From positions 1-64,000 of the forward strand of contig JASAND010012409.1 of NCBI GenBank assembly GCA_030248195.1: a stretch of DNA of 64,000 nt. Direction: 5' to 3'. This document shows positions 9,002 to 23,100 of this stretch, piece after piece. A model generated the notes under the pieces. That model ran no database searches and was not told the DNA's origin. It worked only from the letters and a program-made list of their open reading frames with translations. The first letter of the stretch is position 1, and the number at the start of each line of letters is the position of its first letter. This DNA comes from Trissonchulus latispiculum. Taxonomy: Eukaryota; Nematoda; Enoplea; Enoplida; Ironidae. A program made the translations under genes and the position numbers.

Positions 9002-12000
9002 CTGAAATATAATAAAAAATTAGAACTGAAAGATGCTTTATCTGAAACTGTTTTATAACATACAATTTATCCTCTTTTCCTATCCACTGCTGGGACTGTC
9101 AAATATAGGCGTCAAATATTTCAAATATATCAAATATGAACGTATTAACGTATCGAGGGTTATACTTCAAATAGGATACATCACACTGATGCTCGAGAAT
9201 CCCTATCTATGACAATTAAACACATTTTTAGAGGATTATTATCAATGAGGCAGAAAACGAGAAAAGAAATCTTTCTGACAGTCAGATTGCTCCCTTCCGC
9301 ACACATTTATTTTGTGAAGTTTTTGAATTTTGTTGAAATGACAAAGTGAACTAAAGATGGATAAAAACGCAATCTTCATAAATCTAAGAAATGTGAAAAA
9401 CCTGCCCCACCTGCCAATATAAAATGTCTTGGGGCCACGGTAAAACAATGTCCTTGGTAGGGATCATACCACTCCGTCATTGTCCTACAATGAACCGATT
9501 ATTAGTAGTTATATGTTATTGATTTTCAGTAAAGATAGTCATGTCATTAATTAATGTACAGTAAGCGTTTAGCAAATCGTTAACTTAATGATTTGTAAAG
9601 GAAATGGTTAATAAATGAAACCAACAGCACATAAATAAGAGTATAACAACCGGCACACTCAAGGCTCAAAATACACCAGAAAATCCGGCAAATGTGCGGT
9701 GACACGAAATTTCGCAACTTTGTATTCAGTTTTCTCGCCGCTAGAGCTGTTTTAATAGCTGAATCCAGGAATATGACCCTCCGCAACATTATGCAGCTAA
9801 ACATCCACGCGAACCTATTGAGTAGCTTTGAGAAATCGATGTTCAAAGCAAATAATCTCAGTTTGCCAAAATGGTTTTTCGGCCAAATGTTTAGCTTGGC
9901 AAGGAATCCCAGCTAGTAGGCATTGATAAAATGTGAAATTAGACCGTGCATCGATTGAGAATAATCAAACAAAAATTGTCCGCTGGAATCGGCAATAATT
10001 TTGAAAAAATTGATTTCCTCGAAAATGGCCGATTTGACCCCTAAATAGTTTTGTCTTCGACTGGCTTAACCACTAGAAAATGGTCAGACGTTGGAAAAGC
10101 AAAAATGTTCATCTTTGAACAACCCTCTTTCCTGCCACAACAACCAATCCGGTGAATCGACTACCTACAGAGAGTATAATGCCAAAAACACAATCTTTCC
10201 TATCTTTCTACCTAAAAGTGCAAGACTGGTCCCAGAATGTTAAAGCCCTCCAGAATAATATATCTGGAAAGGTTCATCCACTTTCATAAAGAATTCGAGC
10301 TTGCAAATGTACGCAAAAGGATATCACCACTTTAATCCGGCCAAAAGTACTAGGCATCGTTTGATCTTTATTTAGCCCATGTTGTGATGATCTCTACACA
10401 ACCCATTTGTCCATTCCACAGATAATTATTATTAATACATTTGCAAATTGTACTTTAATTCTAGTTCTGAAATAGCCCAAGTAAAACTTTTTTATAGTTC
10501 CTCTCTTCATGTAGCCGCAACAATAGCCAACGCACATACCAGTTTAAGCAGTCAATGTCTTGGTTGATTCTGCATGATTTCAATATGTCATGCAGTTGAG
10601 AAGTCGGATATAGTGTTCGATCCGGCATCATGTATTCGGTCCTGATGAATGCACTGAACAAGTCAAATGCCATCGGATTTAATTTCTGCAATGAATGTAC
10701 ATATCAGAGAGGGGGAATTCCACTGTAGGTAAAGGTTAAAGTTAGCTGTAACTAAAATTATCCGTTATCCGTTATCCGGTAGGTGCACAAATATTCATTC
10801 AACGAGACTGCACAACTTCAAAATTTGTGCAGAATTAAATTTTCAACTAAATTGCGTTTATAACGTTTATGTGAGGTCAAAGTTATGCAGGAGCCGATAC
10901 ATGCAAGAACCATTAATGTCTTAATCCAAAATTCGGCAGGTTACTGAATTGCCATTAGATGTTTGTGCAATAATAAAATTTCTTAATTCCCGAAGGGCCT
11001 TGTGCATTTCTGGGGAAATGCCACACCCACTTGCGACATCTTCTCTGACTGTACACAATCCAACTTCATCATTTCCGAAGGGCCTTGTGCATTTAAGAAA
11101 AAATGCCACCAGCAGTTGAATGAAACCTCTTTTTCACTGACTGCACAATCTAACTTCTTCATTCCCGAAGGGTCCAATGCACTTTTATAAAACCTAATTA
11201 ATGCATGCTGCAGATAAGCCCGATCTTAAATCTTTAATGCAGTCTGTCACTAAACCATTTTCTCCATCTTTCGTTTCATACTAGCAGTCGACCTGCCGGA
11301 TTTTCCATATCTGGAAAATCCGGCAGGTTTACGTGTTAAAGATAGGCAGAATAGTACAAAATCTGCCGGATCTGGCTGGTCCATTTTTGGGGCTTTCTGT
11401 TCTGGAAATAATTTAAAATAGATCCCAGAATCAAGTTAAACATTTCTGCATCAAAAACACGTGAGATTGGTACAAAAGATGCTACCTGCCAGATCCGGCA
11501 GATTTTGTACTATTCTGCAAATCCGCCATGTTTACATGTTAAAGATAGGCGCAACAGTGCAAACTCTGCCGGATCTGGCAGGTAGCGTTTTTGTATCAAT
11601 CTGAAGTGTTTTGATGCAGAAATGTTTAACTTGATGTTGGCTTCTGTTTTAAACTATTTTCAGAACAGAAAGTCCCCAAAAATGGACCTGCCAGATCCGG
11701 CAGATTTAGTACTATTCTGACCATCTTTAACACGTAAACCTGCCGGCAGATTCTTCAATAAGACAAGGCACAGAAAGAAGTATGCACATAGATTCTTCCG
11801 TTTTCACATCAAAAGCAAAATGCGAACTTAAAGTACCTACCGGATTTTCCATAAATGGAAAATCCGACAGGTTTACATGTTAAAGATTGGCGCAATAGTG
11901 CAAAATCTGCAGGATCTGGCAGGTAGCATTTTTGCATCAATCTGGAGTGTTTTTGATGCAGAAATGCTTAACTTGATGCTGGCTTCTATTTTAAACTATT

Positions 12001-15000
12001 TTCAGAACAGAAAGTTTCCAAAAATGGGTCTGCCAGATCCAGCAGGTTTTGTACTATTCTGCCTATCTTTAACACGTAATCCTGCCGGGTTTTCCATATA
12101 TGGAAAATCCGGCAGGTTCTTCAATAAGTTTCAATAAGTTTTTCAATAAGTTCTACTTTAAGTTCGCATTTTGCTTTTGAAGTGAAAACAGAAGAATCTA
12201 TGTGCATACTCCTTTCTGTGCCTTGTCTTATTGAAGAACCTGCCGGATTTTTCATATATGGAAAATCCGGCAGGTTTTCGTGTTAAAGATAGGCAGAATA
12301 GTACAAAATCTGCCGGATCTGGCAGGTCCATTTTTGGGGACTTTCTGTTCTGAAAATAGCTTAAAATAGAAGCCAGTATGAAAATTAGGTTAAAGAAGTA
12401 AGATATTCGTGTTGAGTGTGTGATTTTGAAGTTAAAGAGATAAATTCGAACAAAAGTAGATTTATTTCGAAGGCAGTATGATTTTATGTAATCAAAATAC
12501 AAAATATAGATGACCGTGTACATAATTTATCTCCAACCCCCCTTACCAACCTCTAACCTCAGCTGCTTCTCTATACAATTTCTTCCAAATTGGATGTTTT
12601 CTTCGAGTCAATGAAAGATGACCGAAAATGTTGGAAATTCTTTCCCTTTTATATTGTTAAAACTAATTTGTATATTTCGAAAATGCCGAATTTCTAATTT
12701 GCATATTTCGAAAATGCCGAATTTCTAATTTGCATATTCGTTCCGTAGTTCGTAGACTTTTACAAACAAAGAAATTTCCACACCAGCATCAAGTTAAACA
12801 TTTCTGCATCAAATACACCTCAGATTAATACAAACATGTTACCTGCCAGATCCGGCAGATTTTGCATAATTGAGCCTATCTTTAACATGTAACCTGCAGG
12901 ATTTTCCATATATATGGATGAATGCTAGTATGAAACATTGAAGAAATGCTGTCATGAAAACTTCAAAGAACTGAAGATTCAATGAATAAGATATGATCCT
13001 TGACTTAGTACTTTATTTATCCCAGAGATTTATGTCCAAATATCTTACCACTAAAACTATATTTAATTCTAAACTTCGAACAATCTTAGCCTATAAAATG
13101 CCTGGATTGTAATTGAAATTTAGTAGTTATTATATCTGTCATTAAAGTTAGTTGCACGCTTTCACAAATGCTTTAGTGACAGACTGCATTAAAGATTTAT
13201 GACGGGGCGTATCTGCAGCATGCATTAATCAGGTTTAATAAAATTGCATAGGACCCTTCGGGAATGAAGAAGTTAGATTGTGCACAGTCAGTGAAGATGT
13301 CGCAAGTGGGTGTCGCATTTCCCCAGAAATGCACAAGACCCTTCGGGAATGAAGTAGTTAGATGCATCAAAACACTTCAGATTGATACAAAAACGCTACC
13401 TGCCAGATCCGGCAGAGTTTGCACTGTTGCGCCTATCTTTAACATGTAAACCTGGCGGATTTGCAGAATAGTACAAAATCTGTCGGATCTGGCAGGTAGC
13501 ATCTTTTGTACCAATCTCACGTGTTTTTGATGCAGAAATGTTTAACTTGATGCTGGTATCTATTTTAAATTATTTCCAGAACAGAAAGCCCCAAAAATGG
13601 ACCAGCCAGATCCGGCAGATTTTGTACTATTCTGCCTATCTTTAACACGTAAACCTGCCGGATTTTCCAGATATGGAAAATCCGGCAGGTCGACTGCTAG
13701 TATGATACGAAAGATGGAGAAAATGGTTTAGTGACAGACTGCATTAAAGATTTAAGATCGGGCTTATCTGCAGCATGCATTAATTAGGTTTTATAAAATT
13801 GCATTGGACCCTTCAGGAATGAAGAAGTTAGATTGTGCAGTCAGTGAAAAAGAGGTTTCATTCAACTGCTGGTGGCATTTTTTCTTAAATGCACAAGGCC
13901 CTTCGGAAATGATGAAGTTAGATTGTGCACAGTCAGTGAAGATGTCGCAAGTGGGTGTGGTATTTCCCCAGAAATGCACAAGACCCTTCGGGAACGAAGA
14001 AACTTTTGTACTGCACAAACATATAATGACAATTCAGTAGCCTGCCGGATTTTGGCTTAAGACGTTAGTGATACTTGCAGGTAACGGCTCCTGCATAAAG
14101 CTGGGCTCACAGAAACGACATGAAAGTAGTACTATTTAGTTGTAAATTAAATTGCACAAACTTTCAAAGTCGTGCAAGTGCTCTGCACAAGGATTTGTGC
14201 ACCTGCCGGATAACGGATTTGGGCCTTGGGTCTCAAAAGAATTAGAATTAGTGTCTGAAGAAGTATTATTAATTATTTAGCTTTCCAAATTTTAACCCTT
14301 ATCCTGATCATGTTTGCAGAGATTGTAAAGGTGATGGCTGAGAAGGAACGTAAGTTTTCTGTGGTTTAAATGTGGTTGCAGTAACTGATTTCAATTTCAG
14401 GTTCAGTTTCAGTCGGCCGTCCAAGACAATTTCAGCTTCAGTTTTAGTTTTAATAGGTCTCCTCCGAACACAGTTTCAGTTTCAGTTTTTTCAATCGCGA
14501 TCACACACAATTTCAGTCTTAGTTTTAGTTTCAGTTCATTCAAAAAACTCAAATTCAAAGTTTCTAGTCTTCAAAAATAAATGGGACTTAATAATACTTC
14601 TACTGCAAAATATTGAAAAATGTTCCTTAAAACCTTCAAATTTTCAGGTTTTGAGGGAAGTCTGAAACTAGTTCGAGTTTTAGGCCTTTACTCAACCTGG
14701 TTTCTGTTTCAGTATCCACTTCACTAGGCCCCCTAAAATAATTTCAGTTTTAGTTTCAGTTTCAGGTCTCTTTTCAAAATAGTTTCAGTTTAAGTTTCAG
14801 CTGCAGTGCCTGAAGTTGCAAACCTGTACAACCTGAAACCTATAGTACGACCAAAAAATGTGTGTACAAACTTCGACCGTTTATAGCAGATTAACCTTTG
14901 GAGTAAACCCCAACAGTGTATATATTTTTAGAATCCTCAAGAACTCGAGATTTCGACAATCCGGAAAATTCCGGAATTCCGGGTTTCATTCACGGAAAGT

Positions 15001-17009
15001 CTAAAATTTTTACTTTCGCCAAATTTTTATCGCAATCAAAATTTTGTTTTCACGATCGAATAGAGCTGGTCCCCCTGCATATTTTTGCTCTTACAACTTT
15101 TTCACGAAAATGCACCCAGTTTCCGGAATTCCGGGTTTTCAGAATTTCGGGATTTTAAAAATTTTCTCCAATACCCACAAGATGGGTATCATTCAAAAGC
15201 TCTTATCGAGCTGAACAACTTTTGTAATAGAATGAAGTTTTGAAAATGCACACATTTCCCGGAATTCGAGAAAACCGGATTTCCCGGATTTTAAAAATTT
15301 TCTGCAATACCCAACAATATGGGTGTCATTCGAAAGCTCTTGGTGAGCTGAACATATCTTGTAATAGAACGAATATCTGAAAATGCACCAAATTCCCGAA
15401 ATTCACGAATTCCGGATTTCACTCTAGCTTGGAAGGTTTTAGCGAATTTCGAGAACTGGGCTCATTTCTGCGAGTTGGTTCTATTACCAGATTCGTTCAG
15501 CTCATCAAGAGCTTTCGAATGATACCCATATTGTGGGGTATTGGAGAAAATTTTTAAAATCCGGAAATTCTGAAAACGCGGAATTCCGGAAACTGGGTGC
15601 ATTTTCGTGAAAATGTTGTAAGAGCAAAATTATGCAGGGGGACCAGCTCTATTCGATCGTGAAAACAAAATTTTGATTGCGATAAAAATTTGGCGAAAAA
15701 GTAAAAGTTTTGGACTTTCCGTGAATGAAACCCGGAATTCCGGAATTTTCCGGATTTTCGAAATCTCGAGTTCTTGAGGATTCTAAAAATATATACATTG
15801 TTGGGGTTTACTCCAAAGGTTAATCTGCTATAAACGGTCGAAGTTTGTACACAGATTTTTTTGGTCGTACTATAGTTTCAGTTTCAATGCCTGAAGCATC
15901 ACTAGTGGACGGCTGCTGTCTGCAAGTTGATAACATAAAGAATAACGGTTATATATAACGTTTATCCATGATTACATGAATGTACTCTAATACTCCTTCC
16001 CATTGAGTATAGCTGACGGAAGTGAGTAGTGAACTGATATGCTCAGATCTAAGCAACTGTGGTGTTAAGCGAATTGCATTGAAAATGTTTGCTTTTCCTC
16101 CAATCCAGATAGTTTCATTTTCTAAACAATGAAACAATAAATCAGCTTAACTATCAGTCTGTTCAAACAGTCTGTTTGCGAAAAATCTTCCAAACTTGAA
16201 AAGCATGTAACTTGAAAACCTTGAAACCTACTTGCTATATCAGCAGTAAACGATGTCTAACCTCCAACCTTAACTTTATATGTTTTTGCAAAAGCGTTCA
16301 GAAAATGGTTTATAAATTATATTTTTGATGTCAAGAAACCATACCATGTTTGGCACACACACTATCAGGATTATGCTGAATCTGACAGATGATTTCAGCT
16401 TGTTCAGGGTTCAATTGAGAATTAGGTGTTCCAGTGACTGATGTCAGTACTTCAGTATTCACAAATGTCGTGATATTGTATACTGATAGTATATTTTCTA
16501 CCTGACTAAACTGACTAAGTAGAATGTATCTAAAATTACCAACGGTTACTGCAGATATTGGAGCACATTTGGAAATAACACTTAGCAGTGTTCTACTAGG
16601 AAACATTGAATCGAGAGAGAGCATTAAAGCGTTAACTCTTCATTAAATCTTTACTGGTCACTGCCCTCTTGACTTATCTCGGTTTTCAATCGCTGACAAA
16701 AAGTATGTATCCACGTGCATTCGGTGGTTCGAGTACCTTACAAATGAGATTAAGCGGGGGAAAAAATTGTTACATCCTTTGCATTCATTTCGAAAAATGA
16801 AAATAGTTTTGTGTGACTCATACTTCTCAATTTTATTTATAATCGTCAAATAAATTTTTTTTTAATAGTAGAATTAATGAACTTTTAAATACTCGCCCAA
16901 GGGTGGGCTCTCCATAACAAGCTAAAAAGACAAACCCTCCGCCATTTCGATTTTATGGTACCCCCATACTTGCTGCCGTCGTTTTGTGAACCAAAAAAAA
17001 AAAAAAAAA

Positions 17010-17101
<92 letters not shown>

Positions 17102-20100
17102 TCTTACAAGGATAAACTTGATATGTGCTATGCTAAGCATAAAAAAATGAAAGGTTATGTTGACAGATTGTTTCAGAAAAATGTTTCTCTCTAAGCCAGG
17201 GGAAGTTGCCCAAATATGGCCAAACACGATTTTGGCTTCTGTGCCTCTCATGGGGACCCAACAAAATTTAATCATTCATGACTTTTCTTCCAGCGTTAAG
17301 TGACTCCCTACTGAGTTCAGTTGGACTCACTTAACAATAGAGAAGGTGAGTTCAAGGTCCTATTGACTGCCTAATTTTTTAAGGTGGTGATTCCCTTTTG
17401 GAGACATCAACTTTAAACAATAATTCACTCTATGTTTTGAGTTGAAAAGCTATCTAGAGCTAATAGAGCTTAACATTTTTGCTTTTTAATCAATATAATG
17501 AAACTAATTTGGATTTCCAAAAAGTTTTAATAGATTTTTGAAGAAGTGCAATTTTCAGATCTTTTGCAGATTGAAGTAAAGTTTTTCGAGAGATATTGAT
17601 TATATCATTCGATACCTTATCAAATACCGGGGACCTTTTTTAATGGTGCATCCCCAGTTTGTCAATTCCCCAGTTTACCAACTCCCCAATTAGTCAACTC
17701 TAATCCCTATAGTTAAGGTTGCGCCCAGTTTGTCAACTATTTTCATCTCATCCCACTTTGTCAACTTGTTTTCGTGTCAATCAGCTTTTGGGAATAAACC
17801 TTTTTAGTTCTTATAAAAAGCGTTCTTCTACATAAATGTTTTTTCTTGAATAAAACTTTTTAAAGTGTTTCAAGATAAAGGTATGAAGTTTAGTATTTGT
17901 TAAAGTTGATGTCTCCAAAAGGAATCACCACCTTAAAAAATTTAGCAGTCAATAGGAAACTATCACAAATTATTCTTCACTAGGTAGCAAAAACTTTATC
18001 TATAGATTACGGTAACATTTGTGGTAGTGTACCCAGATTGTCAGAGTTCAATTTGACCTTGAATTCATTCATCTTCTCTATTCTTAAGTGAGTCCAACTG
18101 AACTCAATAGGGAGTCAATTAACGCTGGAAGATAGGTCACTAAGGATTAAATTGTGTTGGGTCCCCACGAAAAGCGCAAAAGCCACGATTTGAGCACACA
18201 AAGATAAGAGCAAAAAGTTGCCTAATAAGGACAATGGGTTCCAAATATGGACACACGCTTTATCATAGCGGCAATATCAAAGCGTTTTTGTTAAACTGCT
18301 AAAATGGTTTTTTTAGAAACAAAACTATGTTTTGTAAAATTGAGTTCAACCTCTGGGACTACTTTATGTTTCATAAAGTATGTTTTAGCACTAAAACATG
18401 TTTTATTATCGTATGAAATTAATTTAACTGAAATCATTAGTTTTGTAGCTAATTTTTAGGCATAATTACTTGAACTGATCATATATGAACTGGCTAAAAC
18501 TTTCAAATCAAAATTTGCAAACAAAAATCAGATTTTTACACGTAAAATACCTTAGATTTTGCATTGGCCACATTTGGACTCTCACAAAATTTTTCTGTGA
18601 CTCTGTTGGTCCATATTAGGGCACATTGGTGAAAATGGCACCGAAATTAGTTCTGATACACAAAAAAGTTCCTGGGTCAACTTTAAGTTTTGAAATTTTG
18701 TAAAAATAATCTACATACAATTCTCTATTAAATGATTTAAATTGTCAACTTGGACTAAACTTGTCTTGAGAATCCTTGTCTTCAAAAAGCTGCTTACCGT
18801 CAGCATAAAGTAACTGGTTTGAAAATTAAAAGTTGAATAAAATTAGAAAACAATTCTTATACTGGGAAGTTAGTGCTGAAAGTTGGAGTCTCCAATAACA
18901 CAAGTATATCTTGCTACTGCGAAAGTTTTATTTCATTTGGCTTTGATAAAAGACCTACACACTTATCCAAAGTCCACGTTGGCCATATTAGGCACATGTC
19001 CATATTTGGGAAACTTCCCCTAAGAGTTGCAACTTTGCACACATGTTTACGCGTCTGTGCCTTCAGCAGGAGAAGACCGTGTGTTCGAGTCCCACCGGGT
19101 ACCCGATGCGCCGGGTGGTGTGCAACTTTCTTTCATCTTTAATTAGGACACACTATAGATCGCAATTAACCTTCAAGTATAAGTCTTTCGAAGGACGAGT
19201 GCTTGGCGATTTTTCGAAGTTAAAGCTTTGGATAATCTATGCTTTTTGAATTATAAAATCTGGACATTTGGTATATCTCCTCCACGATTGGAAAAAGCTA
19301 CAAAAATGGCCTATAGATATGTAGCTACACTCTGCATACCATAATTTTTGAGTGTAATAGCAATTTCTGCCATCTGTCATTACTTGCCACAAGAAGTGCA
19401 AGACAAGAGTCGCCATTTTGTGCGAGTTCCGCATTCTTTTGGCAATTTCTCAACACTATTCATTTGATGTGGTCAAAATTGGCAGACACTTTGCAGTAAA
19501 AACAAATACTTCAAGGTTGATTTTCATAGTTTCGATCCCCTTAATTTTCATGGGTCAAAATACTCAATTTTTGAAATTTGTAAAATATAGGCTAATTGCG
19601 TATCATTGTATTGCGAATGAAAAGAAAGTTTTCTAATTGAACAATATGTCAAAGTGAGATGTGGTCTGTGTTAACGCGAACCCGAGTTAAGGGGGACGAC
19701 TAAACTTTTGCTCCGACTTTGTCCGATTGGCCTACTTTTTGACGAAATTATAGAGCATGGGTGTGGTCAAAAAATACTTGGCCGTTGGTTCTTAGCTGCC
19801 TTCCAGCCATGTGCAGTCGTCGGGTTTATGTGCCCGACCCCCCCTTTTTCACAACTACCAACATAATTAATTAAAAATTTCTGCTGGCTGCAAGAAACTA
19901 GGTTCAAGCTAGCCATTTGCCAACATGACTTGGCACATGTGCCTCTATCTGCAGAAAAATACTAGATGTCTCTATCTTATCTGCATCTAAGGAAATTACT
20001 CTTCAAAGTTGAAGTATCGTCAAAAATTTGAAAATTTTTGGCTAACGAAAGGAATATTTTGTCACTGGTGCGGGCTATAAGGCTGTAATTTGGCATAAAA

Positions 20101-23100
20101 GGAGGCCCTATGGGAATACTCATTTGTGCCAAATGGCAAGAAATTCTACCGTGTGAAAAAATTTTTATGTCAACTTTAATCTTCAAAAATTGCCAAAATC
20201 GCCGTTTTTGGGCAATGGTACCCCAGAAATCGAAAAATTCAAATTTTTTGAAATTAAATTTTTTTGAGATATTTGAACTCAGCGTGATCGAAAACACACC
20301 CACAAAAGATTTCAGCTCGATTAGTGAAGGTTTGAGACTTCTATGGCTGCAGAATGCCTCTACACATGGATCCTACAGACTGAAAATGGCGATTTTGGCA
20401 ATTTTTGAAGACTAAAGTTGACATAAAAATTTTTTCACCCGGCAGAATTTCTTGCCATTTGGCACAAATGAGTACTTCTATGGGGACTCCTTTTATGCCA
20501 AATTACAGCCCTATAGCTCGCACCAGTAATACAATATCCCTTTCGTTAGCCAAAAATTTTCAAAATTTTTCAAATTTTTTTTCAAATTTTTCAAAAAACT
20601 TCAACTTTGAAGAGTAATTCCTTTAGATGCAGATAAGATAAAGAGACGTCTAGTATTTTTCGGCAGATAGGGGCATATGTGCCAAATCATTTTGGCAAAT
20701 GGCAAGCTTGAAGCTAAGGTCTTGCAGCCAGCAGAGATTTTTAATTAAGTATGTTGGTAGTTGGAAAAAGGGGGGGTCGGGAACATAAACGCGACGGATG
20801 CACATGGCTGGAAGGCAGCTAAGAACCAAAGACCAAGTATTTTTTAACCACACAAATGCTCTTTAACTTCGCTAAAAAGTAGGCCAATCGGACAAATTCG
20901 GGGCACCCCCATTTTAGTCGCCCCCCCCCTTAAAGCTTGAGGGTACAGTTCACTGAAAAAAGTTCAGTTCACAATAAAGAATGCACTGCGACAGAGACTG
21001 GCTGGCTATCCCAGCGTCGTTTTCGCGGTTCTGTATTCCTTTGCTTCAATAACATTTGTTATTGTAACAAAACAGCTATAAGCAAACGATTTATGAATGA
21101 ATATGACGAAAGAAAGAAAAGTTTATTTCAAATTTACTTCAAATCTTAAATTTCAAATTTGCTTCAAATTTTTGACTTTTAATGCATTTGCCAAAATCTG
21201 TAATTTTGGTTTTTAATACGTCATCACATTTCAATAATTTTTTGATTTCTTTTGATTTATGATCTGCCATATACTTTATGCTGGCGAGACCCTATTTCAA
21301 AAATAATCCTTAACATCACAATTCATGCTCTAAGTAATTCATGATTCACTCGAAACAATTAACAGTAATTTTTGGCGACGCAATTAGTAAAAATACTAAT
21401 CCATAACTCAACTTGAATTGAACTTGAATTTAGTAATCCATAGCCCAGTCAAGGAAAATTGAGTAATCCATCAAGCCGGTTCCAGAGTGCGACCTTCTGG
21501 AAATCGGGATTCGAACTGAAAACATACTGCGCTCTCAGTAGCATCAAGTTTTGTCAGAACTGGAGTTAGTAAACCAAATGAACATGTCTTCCACTCATGA
21601 CATGTCTTTCAGTACATGTAAGTAGAAACATAAAGATAATGCATAAATGCACTGTTCATACCTCGGTAAGCAATTTTTCCGACCTAAAGCATGGAAACGA
21701 GACACGTTTCGTGGCTTATAATATCCAAAGAATACAGTCTTTCCTTTGGGTACCAATCCATATCTAAAAACATATTAGACCGGTTGCACCAATGAAGAAT
21801 AACTGAAGAATATCCTAACCTTGAGGATGTCTCAGGGTTAATTCGTTATCCTCCAGCTATTTCGTTGCACCAATCAGGGTTAACTTATTTTCAGTTAACC
21901 TCGAGTATACTTATTCCGAAACTAGCAAAAATTTAACTCTGAGTTTGATAAGGGTTAACTGGAGAATAAGGGGTACACATTGGTTCTGACTGCTAAAAGT
22001 CAGCATATTTTGAATAAGTCTTGCTGAACATAAATCAATCCAATTAAAATTAACTAATCTACTCGTATTTAGAAGGATAATAAAAGATCATTGAAAATTT
22101 AGCAAAAATATTCGCGTTCCTGTAATTACACGGATACGTAAATCATTGCTATGAGTGAGTTGGTTTCATTCGCAATGACAATTATTATCCGACAAAGCAT
22201 GTATACAATTGGAAAACTTGGTACAATTGGTTATACAATTGGTAATCTTTATTTGTTAAGCTTTGTTGGAGGTTAACTTTATCCCTGAGCTTAGCCTTCA
22301 GTTATGTTCAAGGTTAACTCTAATCTTTAACTGTTTTGATTGGCTGGCAGCAAGGCGGGGCTGTTGCCTTAGACAGTCTAAATATAAACTGTGAACATCA
22401 AGAATAGCCCTATTCCCAAGTTCATATTAAGCTCAAGATCAGGGTTAGTTATTTTTCAACATAATTGGAGTATTGCAACGGAATAAAATTTATGTCTGAG
22501 CTTGAGCTCAGGTGGAGAATAGTTAATTCCGAGTTAACTCAAGAATAGCTTAGTTCTAAGCTAAGTTATTCCGATCTGGTGCCAACAGCTGTTAGCAGGG
22601 TAAACAGAACTTGAAAATAGCAGAGGACTACCTAATTGTCGGTCGGTTTCACTACAGAAACGAAGATTAGCCCTCAGCTAATCTCATACAATCCTGAATT
22701 AGACTTAGCAACTTAGACAAGGAATCAACCTCCAATCCTGCCACGTGAATAACGTATACATATTCACGCTGTGACTATGCATTATCTGATTTATGTACAC
22801 TCGTTACACACTAAGAGTGCAAATGAGTTGTATAATATCTGATGTCACCCACCAAGATCCAATATTAAAAAGCCTTAATTTAGAATTCGTTTTTAGGTCG
22901 TCTAAAAACATCCATAAGCTTGAGGAGTCTGTCATTCAAACAAACTATGTTGGAAAAGGAGTGTTGGTTTTGCCATTTCGAGAAATCCTCGGGTAAAGTT
23001 TAAGGGTAAACGTGTCACAATTCTGGTCGAAATTGGAAAAGATCTGCAGAAGTCGCAAATAGGAATAAGCTAAAACATTGACATACTTTATTCGATGAAA

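Noticed and set aside
10921..14060. Several 60-80 codon Cys-containing frames
   Set aside because: They arise from repeated GAAGGGCCTTGTGCATTT and CCGGCAGG words in the arms of the fold-back element, and appear on both strands of both arms.
16922..17275. Frames with poly-Pro or poly-Gly
   Set aside because: Produced entirely by the 90-G run.
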